From the NCBI RefSeq assembly GCF_001039355.2, contig NW_019775862.1, forward strand, positions 124,422 through 188,421: a stretch of 64,000 nt of DNA, given 5' to 3'. The position numbers were made by a program, and so were the translations under genes. Shown here in pieces: positions 12,801 through 26,493 of this stretch. This stretch comes from Lingula anatina (taxonomy: Eukaryota; Brachiopoda; Lingulata; Lingulida; Lingulidae). Within the stretch, counting starts at the first letter, position 1; each line of letters opens with the position of its first letter. The notes under the pieces are model-generated. The model saw only the letters and a list, made by a program, of their open reading frames with translations, was not told the DNA's origin and made no database searches.

Positions 12801-15063
12801 TCAGATGTATCTTGCAACGAAAGCCTCATTGTTAGTACTTAGCAGAATTAACAGGTACACCAAAGCTCCGAAAAAATTATAGTTTACGTGAAAAGTCAGC
12901 CCATTAAAAATTGACATCTATTTGATATTTTGTTTTTTGATAATAATAAGAAAGAAGTGTATACAGACAATGCTAATTTACATGTTTCAGATGCCCATAT
13001 TTACTGTTTATATCAGTAGAGCTGTATCCTCAAATGGATTTGCTTGCTTTGACAAATTATTGATTACATAAGCTCTTGCACAGAGAAATGAGTAAAGGTC
13101 AAGAAGCTGAAGATGGAATTGAGAAGAAAAGTCAAATGTTGATATTTAAATGTGGCAGAGCCATTGTTTTAACATTGTGTTAAAACATATGACTATGCTT
13201 CCTCCCCCACCCCTGTTGTTGCTCTGTTTTCTCCCCAAGTATTGAAGTTATGTAACAATATCAGCTGGCAGTGAGAGTGAATTATTTTGTTTACATGAAC
13301 TATTATTTATAGCAGAATATAATATATGGACCCTGGATTATAATTGCTTGTTTTGAATGAAAGGAAATTGTTGACTGCATGACCTACTGCAGAGAGATTG
13401 ATTAAAGGCCAAAATGCTTCTTGTTTTTGGAAGTGCATTTACTGCCATGCTACTGTGCATTGAAAGTAAATAGCATTGGTCCTCAGCCGAATCAAATATA
13501 TAACAGGCCCAGCCAATAGTTACAAAAGGGAGGTTCTTTTTCTGAAACAGTGGACCTTTTACCAATAACCCTTTGAGTACCTAGATAAAATTTAATCCAG
13601 AGGGGACCTTTTCCCATCAAATAAAGGGGTTCTTCCAAACCACCCCCCCCCTTTTGCCTGGCTATGGGCCTATACAGATGTTTTAGCAATCTCAAGTAAA
13701 TTCTTGACTGCTTCTAAGATAGCACATAGTCAAACATAGATATATTATTAGATATTTAAAATACTTCATCAGGAGAGTGCATTTGTTTACAATGAAGTTT
13801 TTCCAAGCTGATTTGACAGACAGGTTTTGTATACATGTCTGTTTCCTGCTGCTGTCATGTTATGTAGTGCAACCCTGGATGTGCTGCAGCTGGCTGGTTC
13901 AATTATCAAAAGCAAATTGACTACGCTTTGCTTTTAAACTTTGTCTTGAATTGTACACCAATGGGAAAAAAAATTCAGCTAACATTTTATGAGTTGCAGA
14001 CAGTTAAGGGAAAACATTTTCATGATTTAAAATTATAACATTTGAAAAAAAAAAACATTAAGGTATAATGATGCCCTTTTGGATTAAAAATATTGATTTT
14101 TTTTTTCTTTTTTTTTAAACTTCAACTTTTAATACTGCATAATAAACATAGATAAATTTCTTATTCCAGGCACATATATAGGACAGAAGGTGGGAGAGCT
14201 CTGTTCAAGGGACTGGGACCTAACCTCCTGGGGGTGGCCCCGTCAAGGTATGTTTATTTAATTTATCTATATAATTTTATATCTGGGCTGGCACTAGCAA
14301 TGTCTTTTCTTTAGTCAAATTGTACTTCTTCACCACCTTTTTGACCAAATGGTTTAAATTTGACTAAAATAAGTCAAGTCAACCCTACTAGTATTTTGTT
14401 TAGCCAATTTTAGTATATTGTAGCATTTGGCTCAATTGACAGGTGTTACTGCTACCCCAGTAATGTACTTGTTATTTTGTTAATGAGTGTTTTCCTTTTA
14501 CCTGGACTGTAAGTGTACTTGTGGTTATTGGTTCATGACACACACTTGTGACCTCAGATGGACAAATATATTGTTTTGATCAGAAAGCAGGTAAGATGAA
14601 TGGGAACAGCCCTCTTAATGTCCACTGGCATTAATTATATATAATGACACATTGCTACAATATTCACTCCTCCGCAACCAGTGGGTTTTGTGTTGGTCCT
14701 TGAAAAAATTTATTGATGTGAGTAACAAGCAGGTGGAGCTATTTGGTATTGGGGGAAAAGGGGGAGGGTCTTATTATATATCTCCATTATCCTGCTTCGA
14801 CAGTTGCACATTTGTTTTCAATTATATCTCCATTATCTATATGGACACAGCTTGAACATTGTGTGAAGCTGCTGAAGCCTTCTGGCCAGAAAGCCAGGGC
14901 TACTGAATTGTAAGATTTATCTTTACTGTAGCTACGGCAGGTGTCTGCTTTAATGATCCAGCAAATCTTGGGGTCCCCCTAGTCTTCACAAGTTCATTGG
15001 CCTGACTTCACTTTTACTGATAGTTGATGTGGGTTATACACTTTACCAGGGCTAGAGAAAGTT

Positions 15064-15094
<31 letters not shown>

Positions 15095-16155
15095 TATGCT
15101 AGATGTCCACTTACAAAGAATGCCCCTTTTCTGTTTTGTGAAAAGCACTTTTCTGTTTTGTGACAGATGGAAATTTTGTTAAAAAAGAGAGAGAGAAGGC
15201 CAGTCTGTGGTCAGTGTCAGACTGGACAGACATTGGTTCTATTTAGTATTAATTCTTGCCAGTAGTTTTGTGGGGGTCACTGGTCAGAGTGACCGTCAAG
15301 TTTTTATCCACATTTTGTGATGGTGAAATGACAACTGCAGCTGCGGAAGGAAGAAGTAGGTTATTGACACGGACACGCGATATCCAGGGACACGCGATAT
15401 CCAGGGATGCAGGTGCTCTGTTGTGATCAAGTTCATAGTGGCAGATAAATAGACCAACCAAACAGGAGAAGTGGAGATATTGAATATATCTGCTATTGGT
15501 TACAATTCCGTCTGGGCAAAAATATAACTGTGTAACAAGTGATGGAAAGAAATCATGATTTTATAAATCAGATGGAAAGTACAGATGTATAGTTAAAACA
15601 TAACATGCTACAATGTGAACCTGAAAAGAGAGAGAGTGGCATTTTTTTTTTTTTTCAGTTCATTGATACACAATTGCCCCCTAGCTGTTGAGTTCAAAAA
15701 TACATTCTCAGCTTTCAATGGCTGAACTGTTGCCGCCTGTGTTATTTATAAGCCGTTAGTCCTAAAAATAGACGGGCTCCATTCAAAATGTCCTTAGTGT
15801 AAACAGTCTTTGTGTTGACCTAAAGCAAAGACCAAGCAGTGTGGAAATTGGACATTCTCGTAAACATCACATGATGTAGCGTTTGCACATGTAGATTAGT
15901 CAGGTTTGGTTTATGTTTCTGAACGCCTTAACCTGTAGTTATTCCCTGGTTTTGTATTTATGCTTTTAAGTCCTGTTTTTTTCCATGTGTAAAAGGTTGT
16001 GGCAACTCTGCTGAGTTTAGGTATAATTCTGGTTTCATGTAGTGAACAAGTGGTTTCACAGACATGGGACATGCACGGCAAGAAATCTGCAGGTTTTTCC
16101 GTTATTCTGTGCTATTCTTAATTGTTTTATTTTCATAAGCCTATGTTTACATGAA

Positions 16156-16201
<46 letters not shown>

Positions 16202-19200
16202 TTATTGTATTTTCACAAGGACTGCATTATAAAATAAAATCTTGCCAGTCCTCTGGCTCTTCAAGTGGTCCTAATCCGTCAGACTGTCAATTTCCCCATG
16301 TCTGCTTTTATAATAAAGCTTACTGTACATATTTAGATATTTTCTGAAGCAGTTTGGCAGCTAGCCAGGGGATAATTCAAGATGAAATAATTGAGAAAAA
16401 AGTGTTTACTGTCTTTTTCTACTGAATAAATCATGAATTAATTGAGGCAGTTTTCCAGCTTGTTAAATATGGGCAATGAGCATAAGGATAAAAACATGTT
16501 AGAATAAACAAAGATTGTTACTTAATATTTATATGCCATTGTTATTGTTTTTTTTTTTTTTCTCCTTCCTTGCTTCTGATATTACATTGCTGCATATTTT
16601 ATTTCTTATTGTGATTTATCTTCTCTTCCAGGGCCATCTATTTCTTCTCCTATGCCAAATCCAAAAAGTATTTCAACGCTGTCTGTGCACCAGATACGTG
16701 GGTTGTCCACCTCAGCTCTGCAGCAGTGGCAGGTGAGTAAGAAAGTTCACAAGGTTAAATCAAATGTTTATGCATCCCTCCCCTTCTCCAATGCCTATAC
16801 ACAAGCATACACATATAACTAATTACCCTAATTATAAGTATATTGCATTGCCTGCACATGCTGGAAAACTCCTACTGCAAGTTCAGCGTGAACACGAAGC
16901 ACGTGCCATGCATGCAGCCAAGGCATGAATCACACTGCACTCGGGCTGGTATGTTGTGATCTTTGCCTGATTACCTGGAGTTCTGAGAATTTATGTTACC
17001 TGGAACATGAGGAAAGAAGGAAGCATCCTGGTTTGAGATTTGTGTGTGAGAGAGAGAGAGAGAGATCGAGAGAAATTGTGTTTCATAAGTCAGTCGAGTA
17101 TTTGAATGCGTTTTCACAACCTACGAGGTCCATAAAAGCTAAAACATTCAAATATATATGATATCGAACCTAATATTTCAAAAGAAATTGACTTAACATT
17201 TGTACTCCAATTTTTCTATTTATCAAAGTGCAAAATGGCAAAGGCTGAAAAATATGAGCCATTTTGTATTGAGCAACCAGAATGACACAAGTATCAATAG
17301 ATCTCACGTTTTCCTCTCCCATTCTGACATCAAATAGGCATAAGATAACACCAGAAGGAAGAATGACCTTTTCTCGGTGTTGTGGTTTCTCTGAGCTGTT
17401 AAGAGAACAGAAATCCTCCCAGAAATATCAGTGTTCTGACAGTTGCTAATTCTGCACCCTGAGCCTTATTGTGTGCCTGGTTTGTTTGTAATTAGGTCAT
17501 GGAACACGGGTTGTGTTTACTTTTCATAAATGCTGGTTGTAAATAATGCAGTGATAAACTCGCTGGTCTTCCTTACAGATCGCTGGATGACTCATTTTGT
17601 CTTAAACCTAGGAGAAAAGTACTTCATGAATTATGATAGACAAAATGGATCCATTTGCCTTGAAAATTGATTCTTTCATGAATTTAATGCAGTTTCCCGC
17701 TGTGCCCCTGTGGTCAAGATAAAAATCTCTCTCACTTTAAACTTATTTATTGAATTAACATTTTTTTGTTGTGTTTTATATTTTTATTTTGAATTCCTTC
17801 ATTTTGGCTGAATGATGTTTTGTTGCATGATCAAATGGGAAATGAAGCAAGCGAGCTTTATATGACTTTGTACACTTGAACAGCGTTAGTAATCACCCTT
17901 TTATGCTGCCAACAACTATGTCTATATTTAAGTCTCTTATAAAGATTATCTTTAGGCTTCTTTTGCTACATGATTACTCAACGTGGCGACTGGGGACGTG
18001 ATATTTTCCACCATGTGCTCAGAAAGTGATTGGCCCTTTTTCTGCCTGGAATAAACCTAAGAATTTGTGCCAAGAATATTTCAGGATGATATTTCCCTCC
18101 ATGTGCCTAGAAATTGATTATTTTTGTAATCATTTATCTGCCTATGATTAAGGCCACAACGTTTTTCCCAAAAGGATATTTCATATTGAACCCCCCCCCC
18201 CCCCCCCCATCCCAGGTATTAAGAGAATAATTGGTCTCGTCTTCCTGCTTCCAGTCGAAACTAAGCAATCACCACATTTAGGTGGACTTATTATACCCCC
18301 TTCCCCAATCCCCCCCCCAACCCCCCCCCCCCACTTACCCCTGTGCTAAGAAAATAATCAGTCTAAAATTGTAGCCTGCATTTCAGTCCAGTCATATGTT
18401 CCCAAAATACATATTTCACCGTGATAACACCTCTCCCATTGCATAAAGGATGATGGCCTCATTTTTCTAATGCCAGAAAAAGCAGTGCAACTATCCAAAA
18501 TATGTATTTCTCAGTTATTTCACCCCGTGTGTTCAGTTGTATGATTGGTCTCTCTGCTCTGACTGCTTCGCAGCCACGCAGGGTTTGCATCCAAAATATA
18601 CATAGCACGTGCTCTTCAGTTACAACTGTACACGTGCTTGGCGTGAGGAAGAGGAACGCATGCGTGGGTCAAGAAGAGCACATTACTAGAAAGCACAAGA
18701 AAGTCATAAACGCTATTGACTTATTTTTGGATCTGGTACCATGCTATTCATGATCAATGAGCATTCATTACATTTTTAAGATGGTTTGTGTATATTTCTT
18801 TTCTATTTTTTGAAAGGGGAGATCTTTAAACTGTAAACTCCTAAGGGTACATCAACATTTTCAACTTTTTTTTTTGGGGGGGGGGCAGCAAGATGTGTCC
18901 CTCTTAGTCTGCATGTATAGAATTAAGGTGCTCTTGCAGCAGTCATGCATCAAAAAATGTGTAACAATATGAAAACAAAGGGAAAAAATATAAGAAAATC
19001 CTTTCCGCCATGTTTGATATCCATTTTTAGCGACCCTAGATATCAAACAGGTTTTTTTCAGTTTATTTAAGCTGTGGAATATTGATGTAAATGTTACAGG
19101 GCAAAAAAAAAAAATAATAATAATAATAATAATAAATGTAATCAAGAGTTATCAGAAAATTGATGCAATTTCACCTTACACAAAGGATGGAAAATGATGA

Positions 19201-20771
19201 TAGCAGTGCACATTTTATTGGGGGGAAAAAAAGCTGTCAAACAGGATTGTTGGAGTGCAGATATAGTAGCAGCCGGCCAGAGCAGTCAAAACAACATCAG
19301 ACAGTATTTTATGTAGTATTGAATTGACCCAGCTGTGGTGTAAAACAGGAAGCAAGTTGTAAACAAGTAATTTTATATAGACTGACTGCAGCCTCAGAGA
19401 TTATTCAAATCTCTTAAGTTAGGGAGCACTTTCAACTTAAGTTTGTTAGCATTTGTGTGCGTGTGATGGCAAGTGGTTGACATGCATTTGTGTGACTGAA
19501 TGCATGTTGCATTCGTTTTCATGTGTTTGCCTCCATATCTGTGTACATGTGTATGTGTGTGCGTGCATATGAAAATATGTGTGCGTGTGTATGAAATTTG
19601 TATGTATGCATGTGTATGAAAATGTGTGTATGCACAGAAGCATGTGTGTATATATCTTAACATCTGATGTTGCTTCAATCTCTCCTGACTTGCAAAATTA
19701 TAGCTAGTATTTGTAAACCTTGCGGTTGATTTACAATAACATCACGCTGCAGAGTTCACTGGGTCAAAGGGAGGCTGGAGATGGCTCTCTGCTTCTTTTA
19801 CAGGGTCAGTAGGTTAATTGGGATGCGCAGCAGAGACAGACATTTTTGATTGGTTAGAAAGGAAGTCATTTTTGATATATATTGGAAAGCAACCACGTGT
19901 TTAATTATTAAGTAACTGATGCTTTGTGATTGTTTTTAAGTGATAATTTTATAATGACAATGATGATAAAATTAATTTGCATTTACAATTTGTATGTTAC
20001 AGTAATGGTGCTTTTGTAGTGGGCAGTGCATTAAAATTTTTAATTGAAGTAGAAATGTTGATTGTGACTAAGCGCCTTAAGGCCGAGGTAAAAACATGAG
20101 ATGAAGTGGTAACATATTAATATTGTATTGTAGGCTTAAAGCAGTTTAATTCAACTGTGTCAGGTTTAGTCATATCATAACACATTTAATATGCAGCTGT
20201 TGACCAAGCCAATGTAGCAGCTTTTTAATGTCTGCAAGAACTGGTAAACAAGCAATTTGATCCACCAGCTGTGGCTGTGTTCCCATTCCCAGATAGATCT
20301 AACAGGATTGATCCATCTCCAAGGGGGTTTCTTGCTAAATTACTTTCAACTTAAGTGGCTGTCTACCAAAGCTGCTAAATGATAGTTAATTACCCCGTAA
20401 CAGCTTCAGTAGGCATGCCACACATCTAAACTGCTTAAGTTGATTGCAATTTAGCGCGAATTCCATTGGAGATAGATTGATCCACAATTAGTACGATAGG
20501 GTCTGGGAATGGTCCCATCATTTCAAACTGGGTTGAATTTGTTTTTAACCAAATTTAGCCTGAAACTGAAAAAGGCTGATGCTGATGGTTCTAGGAATTG
20601 ATTGAGATGGTTATAAGTGGACATGCATATCTTTATTCTTTTTGTTTTGTTTTTACCAGGTTTTACGGCTTGTACATTAACAAACCCAATATGGCTAGTC
20701 AAGACCAGATTACAGCTAGACCAGAAGTAAGTAGAAAATAGTTTACAAATAAAATAAGAATGATGATATCA

Positions 20772-20807
<36 letters not shown>

Positions 20808-23302
20808 GCATAATAAAGTGATTGACTTATAGTTTATTCAAAGACACAAATAATAATAATAATGTATTAATAATAATAATGAATGAGTATTTATAAAAAA
20901 AAAACTTGCCCTTTCTTATACCCTTTAAAATATGGAGTCTGTGGGCAATATATTTAGACATGATAGTGATGAAATGTAAAAAAGGTAGAGGGGAAGAATA
21001 AAGTGTCACCACAGGTTAAGACTGTGACGATTGCAGACTTCACCCTGCGTGTGAACATACAGATATATAAATGTGCATCCAGGGGAAATTGATACAGATA
21101 GAAAGTGTCTTAGACATGCACTTTTAAAATTCCCATTTATTTATTTGCATTTTTTATGGATGTTGCTTGCCCTTAATATTTTGTCTTAGGACTCTCGTTT
21201 GTGGAATTTCTCAACCAACGTCACCCTATCTACTTCATATACCAGGCCTAAACCATTTGTATAACTTTTACTGGTAACCCAAATCTTTCCGTTATCCACT
21301 GATCCAGACTTAAGCTTTCTGTAATAGCAGTAACTTAACCTTTAGCAAAATGAAAATTTTGCAGCCATATTGCATCAGGAGTCTGCAAGAAAGAAATTTA
21401 GCACTGCTATTTTGCAGCCCTATGGCAACAAATTCACAAGAAGGAATTGCACTTTGCAGCAAATTTGCTGCAACTTAACTGCAAATTTGCAGCAGGCCTG
21501 ATATTTTGCTAATAAGTGTTTCTGTTTATCTTGGGAACCAGCCGTACAAAGTTCTTGCCTAAAAGCAAATATGAAGCCAAATCAGCCAGTGTCTACCCTG
21601 AGTGAGGTCAAGAGGTAACCCAGTTTTCATGTCCTAAAATGTGACCTATATAACTAGGAAATAGACCAGGGTACTAGAGTGATGAGAGCTCACATTGAAT
21701 AAGACATGTGCCTCTTCTACCCTAGGTTCTAACTTTTGGTATTGCCAGCTCGACTTTATTCCATATATATGTATATATATCCCGCATCACCACTAAAAAA
21801 GTAACATATGGAAGGGTATAGTGAGCAAGCTAGCTTTATAGTGCCTTGACATTCAAGGCAGCCGCTTGAGTTGGCCCAGATTATGCAGCAAGTGTGAATG
21901 TTGACATAGTGTATTTTAAGGCATAGACTAAAAGAATAACATTGATGAAGAGAAACAATAAAAACAATAAAAAATTGAGCGATTCAGAGGCTGCAGTGGA
22001 GTGTTATACTGTATATTTGGTCCCTGTCTAAAATGCTGCTGATTCAGTGATCAAGTTGCTTAAATTTCAACGCAAGCTCGTTTAAGTAAATGTGCTGTTC
22101 AGCGAAGCTTTAAGTTGTTGTGTGTAGGACACAATATTGTGGTAGTGAAGGTTTGGGGATAAACCGCAATCTCTTGCCTGATTGTGGCTTAGAAATTGAA
22201 TAGTTTTATTCCAACATTTTGTTTGTAACTCCCATCTGTTGAAGTAACTAAATATATCAGTCTGTCAACAGCCATTATATCAAGTCATCCTCATTATTTG
22301 TACGAAGTTGTCTGTCTCAATTTCCATGAATTTTACAATTTAATTAATAATAAATTAACTTAATACTACATGTTCTAACATTTATAGTAAGCTAAATATT
22401 GCGTAGTTTACCATTTAATATTCAATTAATTAGTCTAACATCAATTATTATTATTATTATTATTACACTTTTTTCCAGAAAAAATGGCTCTCTCACCATG
22501 CGGCAGTGCATCTTAAAAATTGGAAGGACACAAGGCATTCCGGGCTTTTACAAGGGCATCACTGCCTCCTACTACGGGATATCAGAGACAATGATCCACT
22601 TTGTGATCTACGAATACGTTAAACGATACCTAGTCGAGTATGGCGGGAGCACGCTGGCGGAAGACAGGACTTTCTCAGACTTCTTCAGGTTCATGGCTGC
22701 CGGCGCGATTTCCAAGACCATTGCTTCCTGTATTGCATATCCACACGGTTAGTTCTAAAATCTTATTGGAATTTTGCATCTTATCGTTATAATCCTGTAA
22801 TATTATAAAAATTGATTTTAGAATAATTTCACATTGATTTTAGAATGATGTTTGTATAAGTTCAATGCGGTTTCTAAATATTGCTCTTAATTTTTCCCCC
22901 ATTTTAGGAACTTGCACCGATGCAACTTGAATAAACTACGCAGCATTTTCAGAATACCGGTTGTAAACGGTCAAAACCTTCTCGTTCATCTTATTTCATC
23001 TTATCTTATTTTATCTCTCATTTCGTCTCATTTTATTAAATTATTAATTTTTCGTATTTTCAGAAGTTGCCAGGACGCGACTGAGAGAAGAAGGCAACAA
23101 GTATAAATCGTTCTTCCAGACGCTAGGCACGGTGCTACGTGAAGAGGGTCGGCGCGGTCTGTACCGCGGCCTCGGAACGCAACTCGTCCGCCAAATTCCA
23201 AACACCGCCGTCATGATGTCAACGTATGAGGCCACAGTGTACGTCTTGACGAAATTCTGTGGCAACGGTTACCATGACGACGATGATTATGATAATGATT
23301 GA
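9840..23302 (+). CDS. SLC25A36: Mitochondrial pyrimidine-nucleotide carrier, SLC25A33/36 type, complete, 7 exons
   Basis: Mitochondrial inner-membrane carrier; SLC25A33 and SLC25A36 exchange pyrimidine (and some guanine) nucleotides for mitochondrial nucleic-acid synthesis. Exons: 9840-9883, 11763-11990, 14170-14247, 16632-16732, 20660-20726, 22479-22747, 23064-23302; all GT-AG with matching phases, 1,026 nt, 341 aa. Exon 1 is only 44 nt ([15 protein letters not shown]) and continues into [12 protein letters not shown]. The three mitochondrial-carrier signatures are present: PLEVLK at 27-32, PIWLVK at 159-164, PHEVAR at 261-266. Subfamily landmarks are [26 protein letters not shown]-like [11 protein letters not shown], and [12 protein letters not shown] long, poorly conserved matrix loop follows the first signature, as in the subfamily. 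The C-terminus is acidic (DDDDYDND). I cannot separate A33 from A36 orthology; the symbol is the nearer-looking one. The last two exons are repeated at 24489-26493. Confidence 0.93.
11520..11690. repeat. Interspersed repeat, inverted partner at 14300-14470
   Basis: Shares, in reverse-complement orientation, GAGCCAAATGCTA-like, TTGGCTAAACAAA and CAAATTTAAACCATTTGG blocks with about 14300-14465. The pair brackets exon 2 of the carrier gene's downstream intron in opposite orientations. Confidence 0.65.
13504..13672 (-). mobile_element. MITE of the CAGGCCCGTAGCCAG family (copy 1)
   Basis: Starts CAGGCCCAGCCAA and ends GGCTATGGGCCT, with inner landmarks AGGTCCAC, AAATTTTA, CTAGGTAC and a C-run. 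The reverse complement matches the copies at 28205-28369 and 59601-59779, so these are dispersed copies of one short inverted-repeat element. No coding frame. Confidence 0.75.
20278..20518. mobile_element. Palindromic MITE-like element, about 240 bp, in intron 4
   Basis: Starts TGTTCCCATTCCCAGA and ends TCTGGGAATGGTCCCA. The arms extend inward through GATTGATCCATCTCCAA / TTGGAGATAGATTGATC and CTAAATTACTTTCAACTTAAG / CTTAAGTTGATTGCAATTTAG. A related half-copy lies at about 60705-60810. Confidence 0.8.
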
Positions 23303-23501
23303 AGGACGCATGCGCGAAGGAAGGGGTGTGAAGTAAAAGGGGAGAGTATGTTCGAAATCCATTTCAGTTTCCGGCGTTTGTCGAGAATTGTCGAGAAATT
23401 CTGCTGAGGAGAGGACATGAAATGGGTGCTGTTAGTTCATCGAAGCATTGCTGCTGATGACCGTCTTGGAAAGTCTATAAGGACGGAAGTCTCTACGCCT
23501 G

Positions 23502-23590
23502 TCAATAAGATTCATATAGAGTCGATACGGTCAATAAGGTTCATATATAGAATGGATATTGTCAATAAGATTCATATAGAGCCCATACAC
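23502..23590 (+). repeat. Three-copy ~30-bp tandem repeat in the carrier 3'UTR
   Basis: The block GTCAATAAGATTCATATAGA, followed by about ten variable bases, occurs three times. It lies 200 bp after the carrier stop codon and is copied at 25508-25596 with the duplicated segment. Confidence 0.85.
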
Positions 23591-24430
23591 GTGTTTTACA
23601 GCATATTGTTCTATCATTTATTTTATTTGGTTGTTTATTTATTTATTTGGTTTATTTTATACAAGTATGTTTAAAGTAAAAAAAAAGTTTTGTATCTTTG
23701 AAATGTGCTGGAAGTGACAGCGGTCAACAAAAAAACCTTCTTCCATATTTTTCTACTTAAAATACGTAAGGCTGTGTTCATGTTCTTGCATAATTGTGAT
23801 TATTTATTTTAAAGCAAAATTTTACTGAAAGTTATTTTTACTACGTTTTGTTTACAGAAAATCTGTACATTGTTTCACTTGCAGTGTTTTCTTGCCAAAA
23901 ATAGTTGAAAGAAATTATACGAACTGTGCTTGTGGCACATATGGGATATGTTCTTTTCGAAAATTTAAAGAGTCGGTAAAAACTTAGAAGCGACCAGATT
24001 TATGTTTTGTTAGTGTTACCTCTTACGTAGAATTTGTTGGAACGGGTATTGTAGTAGTATGTTACTCCAGAAACAGTATTAGAAAAGACGTCGTTCATTA
24101 CTTCATGGAAATGGATGACGTGAACATATGATCCGCAAGATGGCAGCACTAATCGACTATCAAATCCCAAGTGTGGAATTTGCCATTTATTCAACAAGGA
24201 CTTGAGGAATCCCCGCAAAACTGGCTAAAACTGTGCAATGAAGATCTATCGTATTTACGATGTACATATTGTATACACTGTTGTACATAAAAATAATTAA
24301 ATTTATAAATCAGTTTCATCTTTTTGTCGTTCATTTATATTTTATAAAGTAACAACCGAACGCGGTCTTTGCTTCACGTGTGCCAGAGATTAAACTGGTC
24401 CCCTCTTGAAATTAGAATTTTGACTAGCTG

Positions 24431-24436
24431 AATAAA
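24431..24436 (+). terminator. Possible polyadenylation signal of the carrier gene
   Basis: AATAAA about 1.1 kb after the stop codon at 23302. It falls inside the duplicated segment, so it appears again at 26437-26442. Other A/T-rich variants near 24290-24310 could serve instead. Confidence 0.35.
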
Positions 24437-24487
24437 AGTTATAAACCGTACCAAATGGCACCCTTCGCCCTCTAAAATAGCAATGCC

Positions 24488-24488
24488 N
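24488..24488. other. Assembly gap (single N)
   Basis: One N separates two identical-looking 2-kb segments. It marks a join between contigs rather than biology. Confidence 0.9.
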
Positions 24489-26493
24489 AATGGCTCTCTC
24501 ACCATGCGGCAGTGCATCTTAAAAATTGGAAGGACACAAGGCATTCCGGGCTTTTACAAGGGCATCACTGCCTCCTACTACGGGATATCAGAGACAATGA
24601 TCCACTTTGTGATCTACGAATACGTTAAACGATACCTAGTCGAGTATGGCGGGAGCACGCTGGCGGAAGACAGGACTTTCTCAGACTTCTTCAGGTTCAT
24701 GGCTGCCGGCGCGATTTCCAAGACCATTGCTTCCTGTATTGCATATCCACACGGTTAGTTCTAAAATCTTATTGGAATTTTGCATCTTATCGTTATAATC
24801 CTGTAATATTATAAAAATTGATTTTAGAATAATTTCACATTGATTTTAGAATGATGTTTGTATAAGTTCAATGCGGTTTCTAAATATTGCTCTTAATTTT
24901 TCCCCCATTTTAGGAACTTGCACCGATGCAACTTGAATAAACTACGCAGCATTTTCAGAATACCGGTTGTAAACGGTCAAAACCTTCTCGTTCATCTTAT
25001 TTCATCTTATCTTATTTTATCTCTCATTTCGTCTCATTTTATTAAATTATTAATTTTTCGTATTTTCAGAAGTTGCCAGGACGCGACTGAGAGAAGAAGG
25101 CAACAAGTATAAATCGTTCTTCCAGACGCTAGGCACGGTGCTACGTGAAGAGGGTCGGCGCGGTCTGTACCGCGGCCTCGGAACGCAACTCGTCCGCCAA
25201 ATTCCAAACACCGCCGTCATGATGTCAACGTATGAGGCCACAGTGTACGTCTTGACGAAATTCTGTGGCAACGGTTACCATGACGACGATGATTATGATA
25301 ATGATTGAAGGACGCATGCGCGAAGGAAGGGGTGTGAAGTAAAAGGGGAGAGTATGTTCGAAATCCATTTCAGTTTCCGGCGTTTGTCGAGAATTGTCGA
25401 GAAATTCTGCTGAGGAGAGGACATGAAATGGGTGCTGTTAGTTCATCGAAGCATTGCTGCTGATGACCGTCTTGGAAAGTCTATAAGGACGGAAGTCTCT
25501 ACGCCTGTCAATAAGATTCATATAGAGTCGATACGGTCAATAAGGTTCATATATAGAATGGATATTGTCAATAAGATTCATATAGAGCCCATACACGTGT
25601 TTTACAGCATATTGTTCTATCATTTATTTTATTTGGTTGTTTATTTATTTATTTGGTTTATTTTATACAAGTATGTTTAAAGTAAAAAAAAAGTTTTGTA
25701 TCTTTGAAATGTGCTGGAAGTGACAGCGGTCAACAAAAAAACCTTCTTCCATATTTTTCTACTTAAAATACGTAAGGCTGTGTTCATGTTCTTGCATAAT
25801 TGTGATTATTTATTTTAAAGCAAAATTTTACTGAAAGTTATTTTTACTACGTTTTGTTTACAGAAAATCTGTACATTGTTTCACTTGCAGTGTTTTCTTG
25901 CCAAAAATAGTTGAAAGAAATTATACGAACTGTGCTTGTGGCACATATGGGATATGTTCTTTTCGAAAATTTAAAGAGTCGGTAAAAACTTAGAAGCGAC
26001 CAGATTTATGTTTTGTTAGTGTTACCTCTTACGTAGAATTTGTTGGAACGGGTATTGTAGTAGTATGTTACTCCAGAAACAGTATTAGAAAAGACGTCGT
26101 TCATTACTTCATGGAAATGGATGACGTGAACATATGATCCGCAAGATGGCAGCACTAATCGACTATCAAATCCCAAGTGTGGAATTTGCCATTTATTCAA
26201 CAAGGACTTGAGGAATCCCCGCAAAACTGGCTAAAACTGTGCAATGAAGATCTATCGTATTTACGATGTACATATTGTATACACTGTTGTACATAAAAAT
26301 AATTAAATTTATAAATCAGTTTCATCTTTTTGTCGTTCATTTATATTTTATAAAGTAACAACCGAACGCGGTCTTTGCTTCACGTGTGCCAGAGATTAAA
26401 CTGGTCCCCTCTTGAAATTAGAATTTTGACTAGCTGAATAAAAGTTATAAACCGTACCAAATGGCACCCTTCGCCCTCTAAAATAGCAATGCC
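24489..26493 (+). repeat. Second copy of 22483-24487 (carrier exons 6-7 and 3'UTR), probable assembly overlap
   Basis: From the base after the N, the sequence repeats 22483-24487 at a constant offset of 2,006 bp, with no difference noticed by eye. It includes the end of exon 6 (to 24753), exon 7 (25070-25308) and the whole 3'UTR. The copy starts five bases inside exon 6 without the splice acceptor, and ends exactly where the first copy meets the N. An ancient duplication would have diverged in introns and UTR. This is therefore most simply the unmerged overlap of two contigs, not a second gene. Confidence 0.9.

Larger units (their letters stand above)
11991..20659. other. Carrier-gene introns 2 to 4: simple repeats, no nested gene seen
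   Basis: Outside exons 3 and 4 this span is intronic. It holds a poly-G run at 12241-12253, (TTTA)n at 15064-15096, (TTA)n at 16158-16199, (GA)n near 17047-17066, C-runs at 18190-18208 and 18311-18332, (TAA)n near 19112-19134 and a TG-rich stretch at 19545-19640. I see no nested coding frame or RNA gene. Confidence 0.6.

Noticed and set aside
24483-25308. A second SLC25A33/36-like gene copy
   Set aside because: It lacks exons 1-5 and the exon 6 acceptor, appears identical in introns and UTR, and begins at an N; best read as contig overlap.
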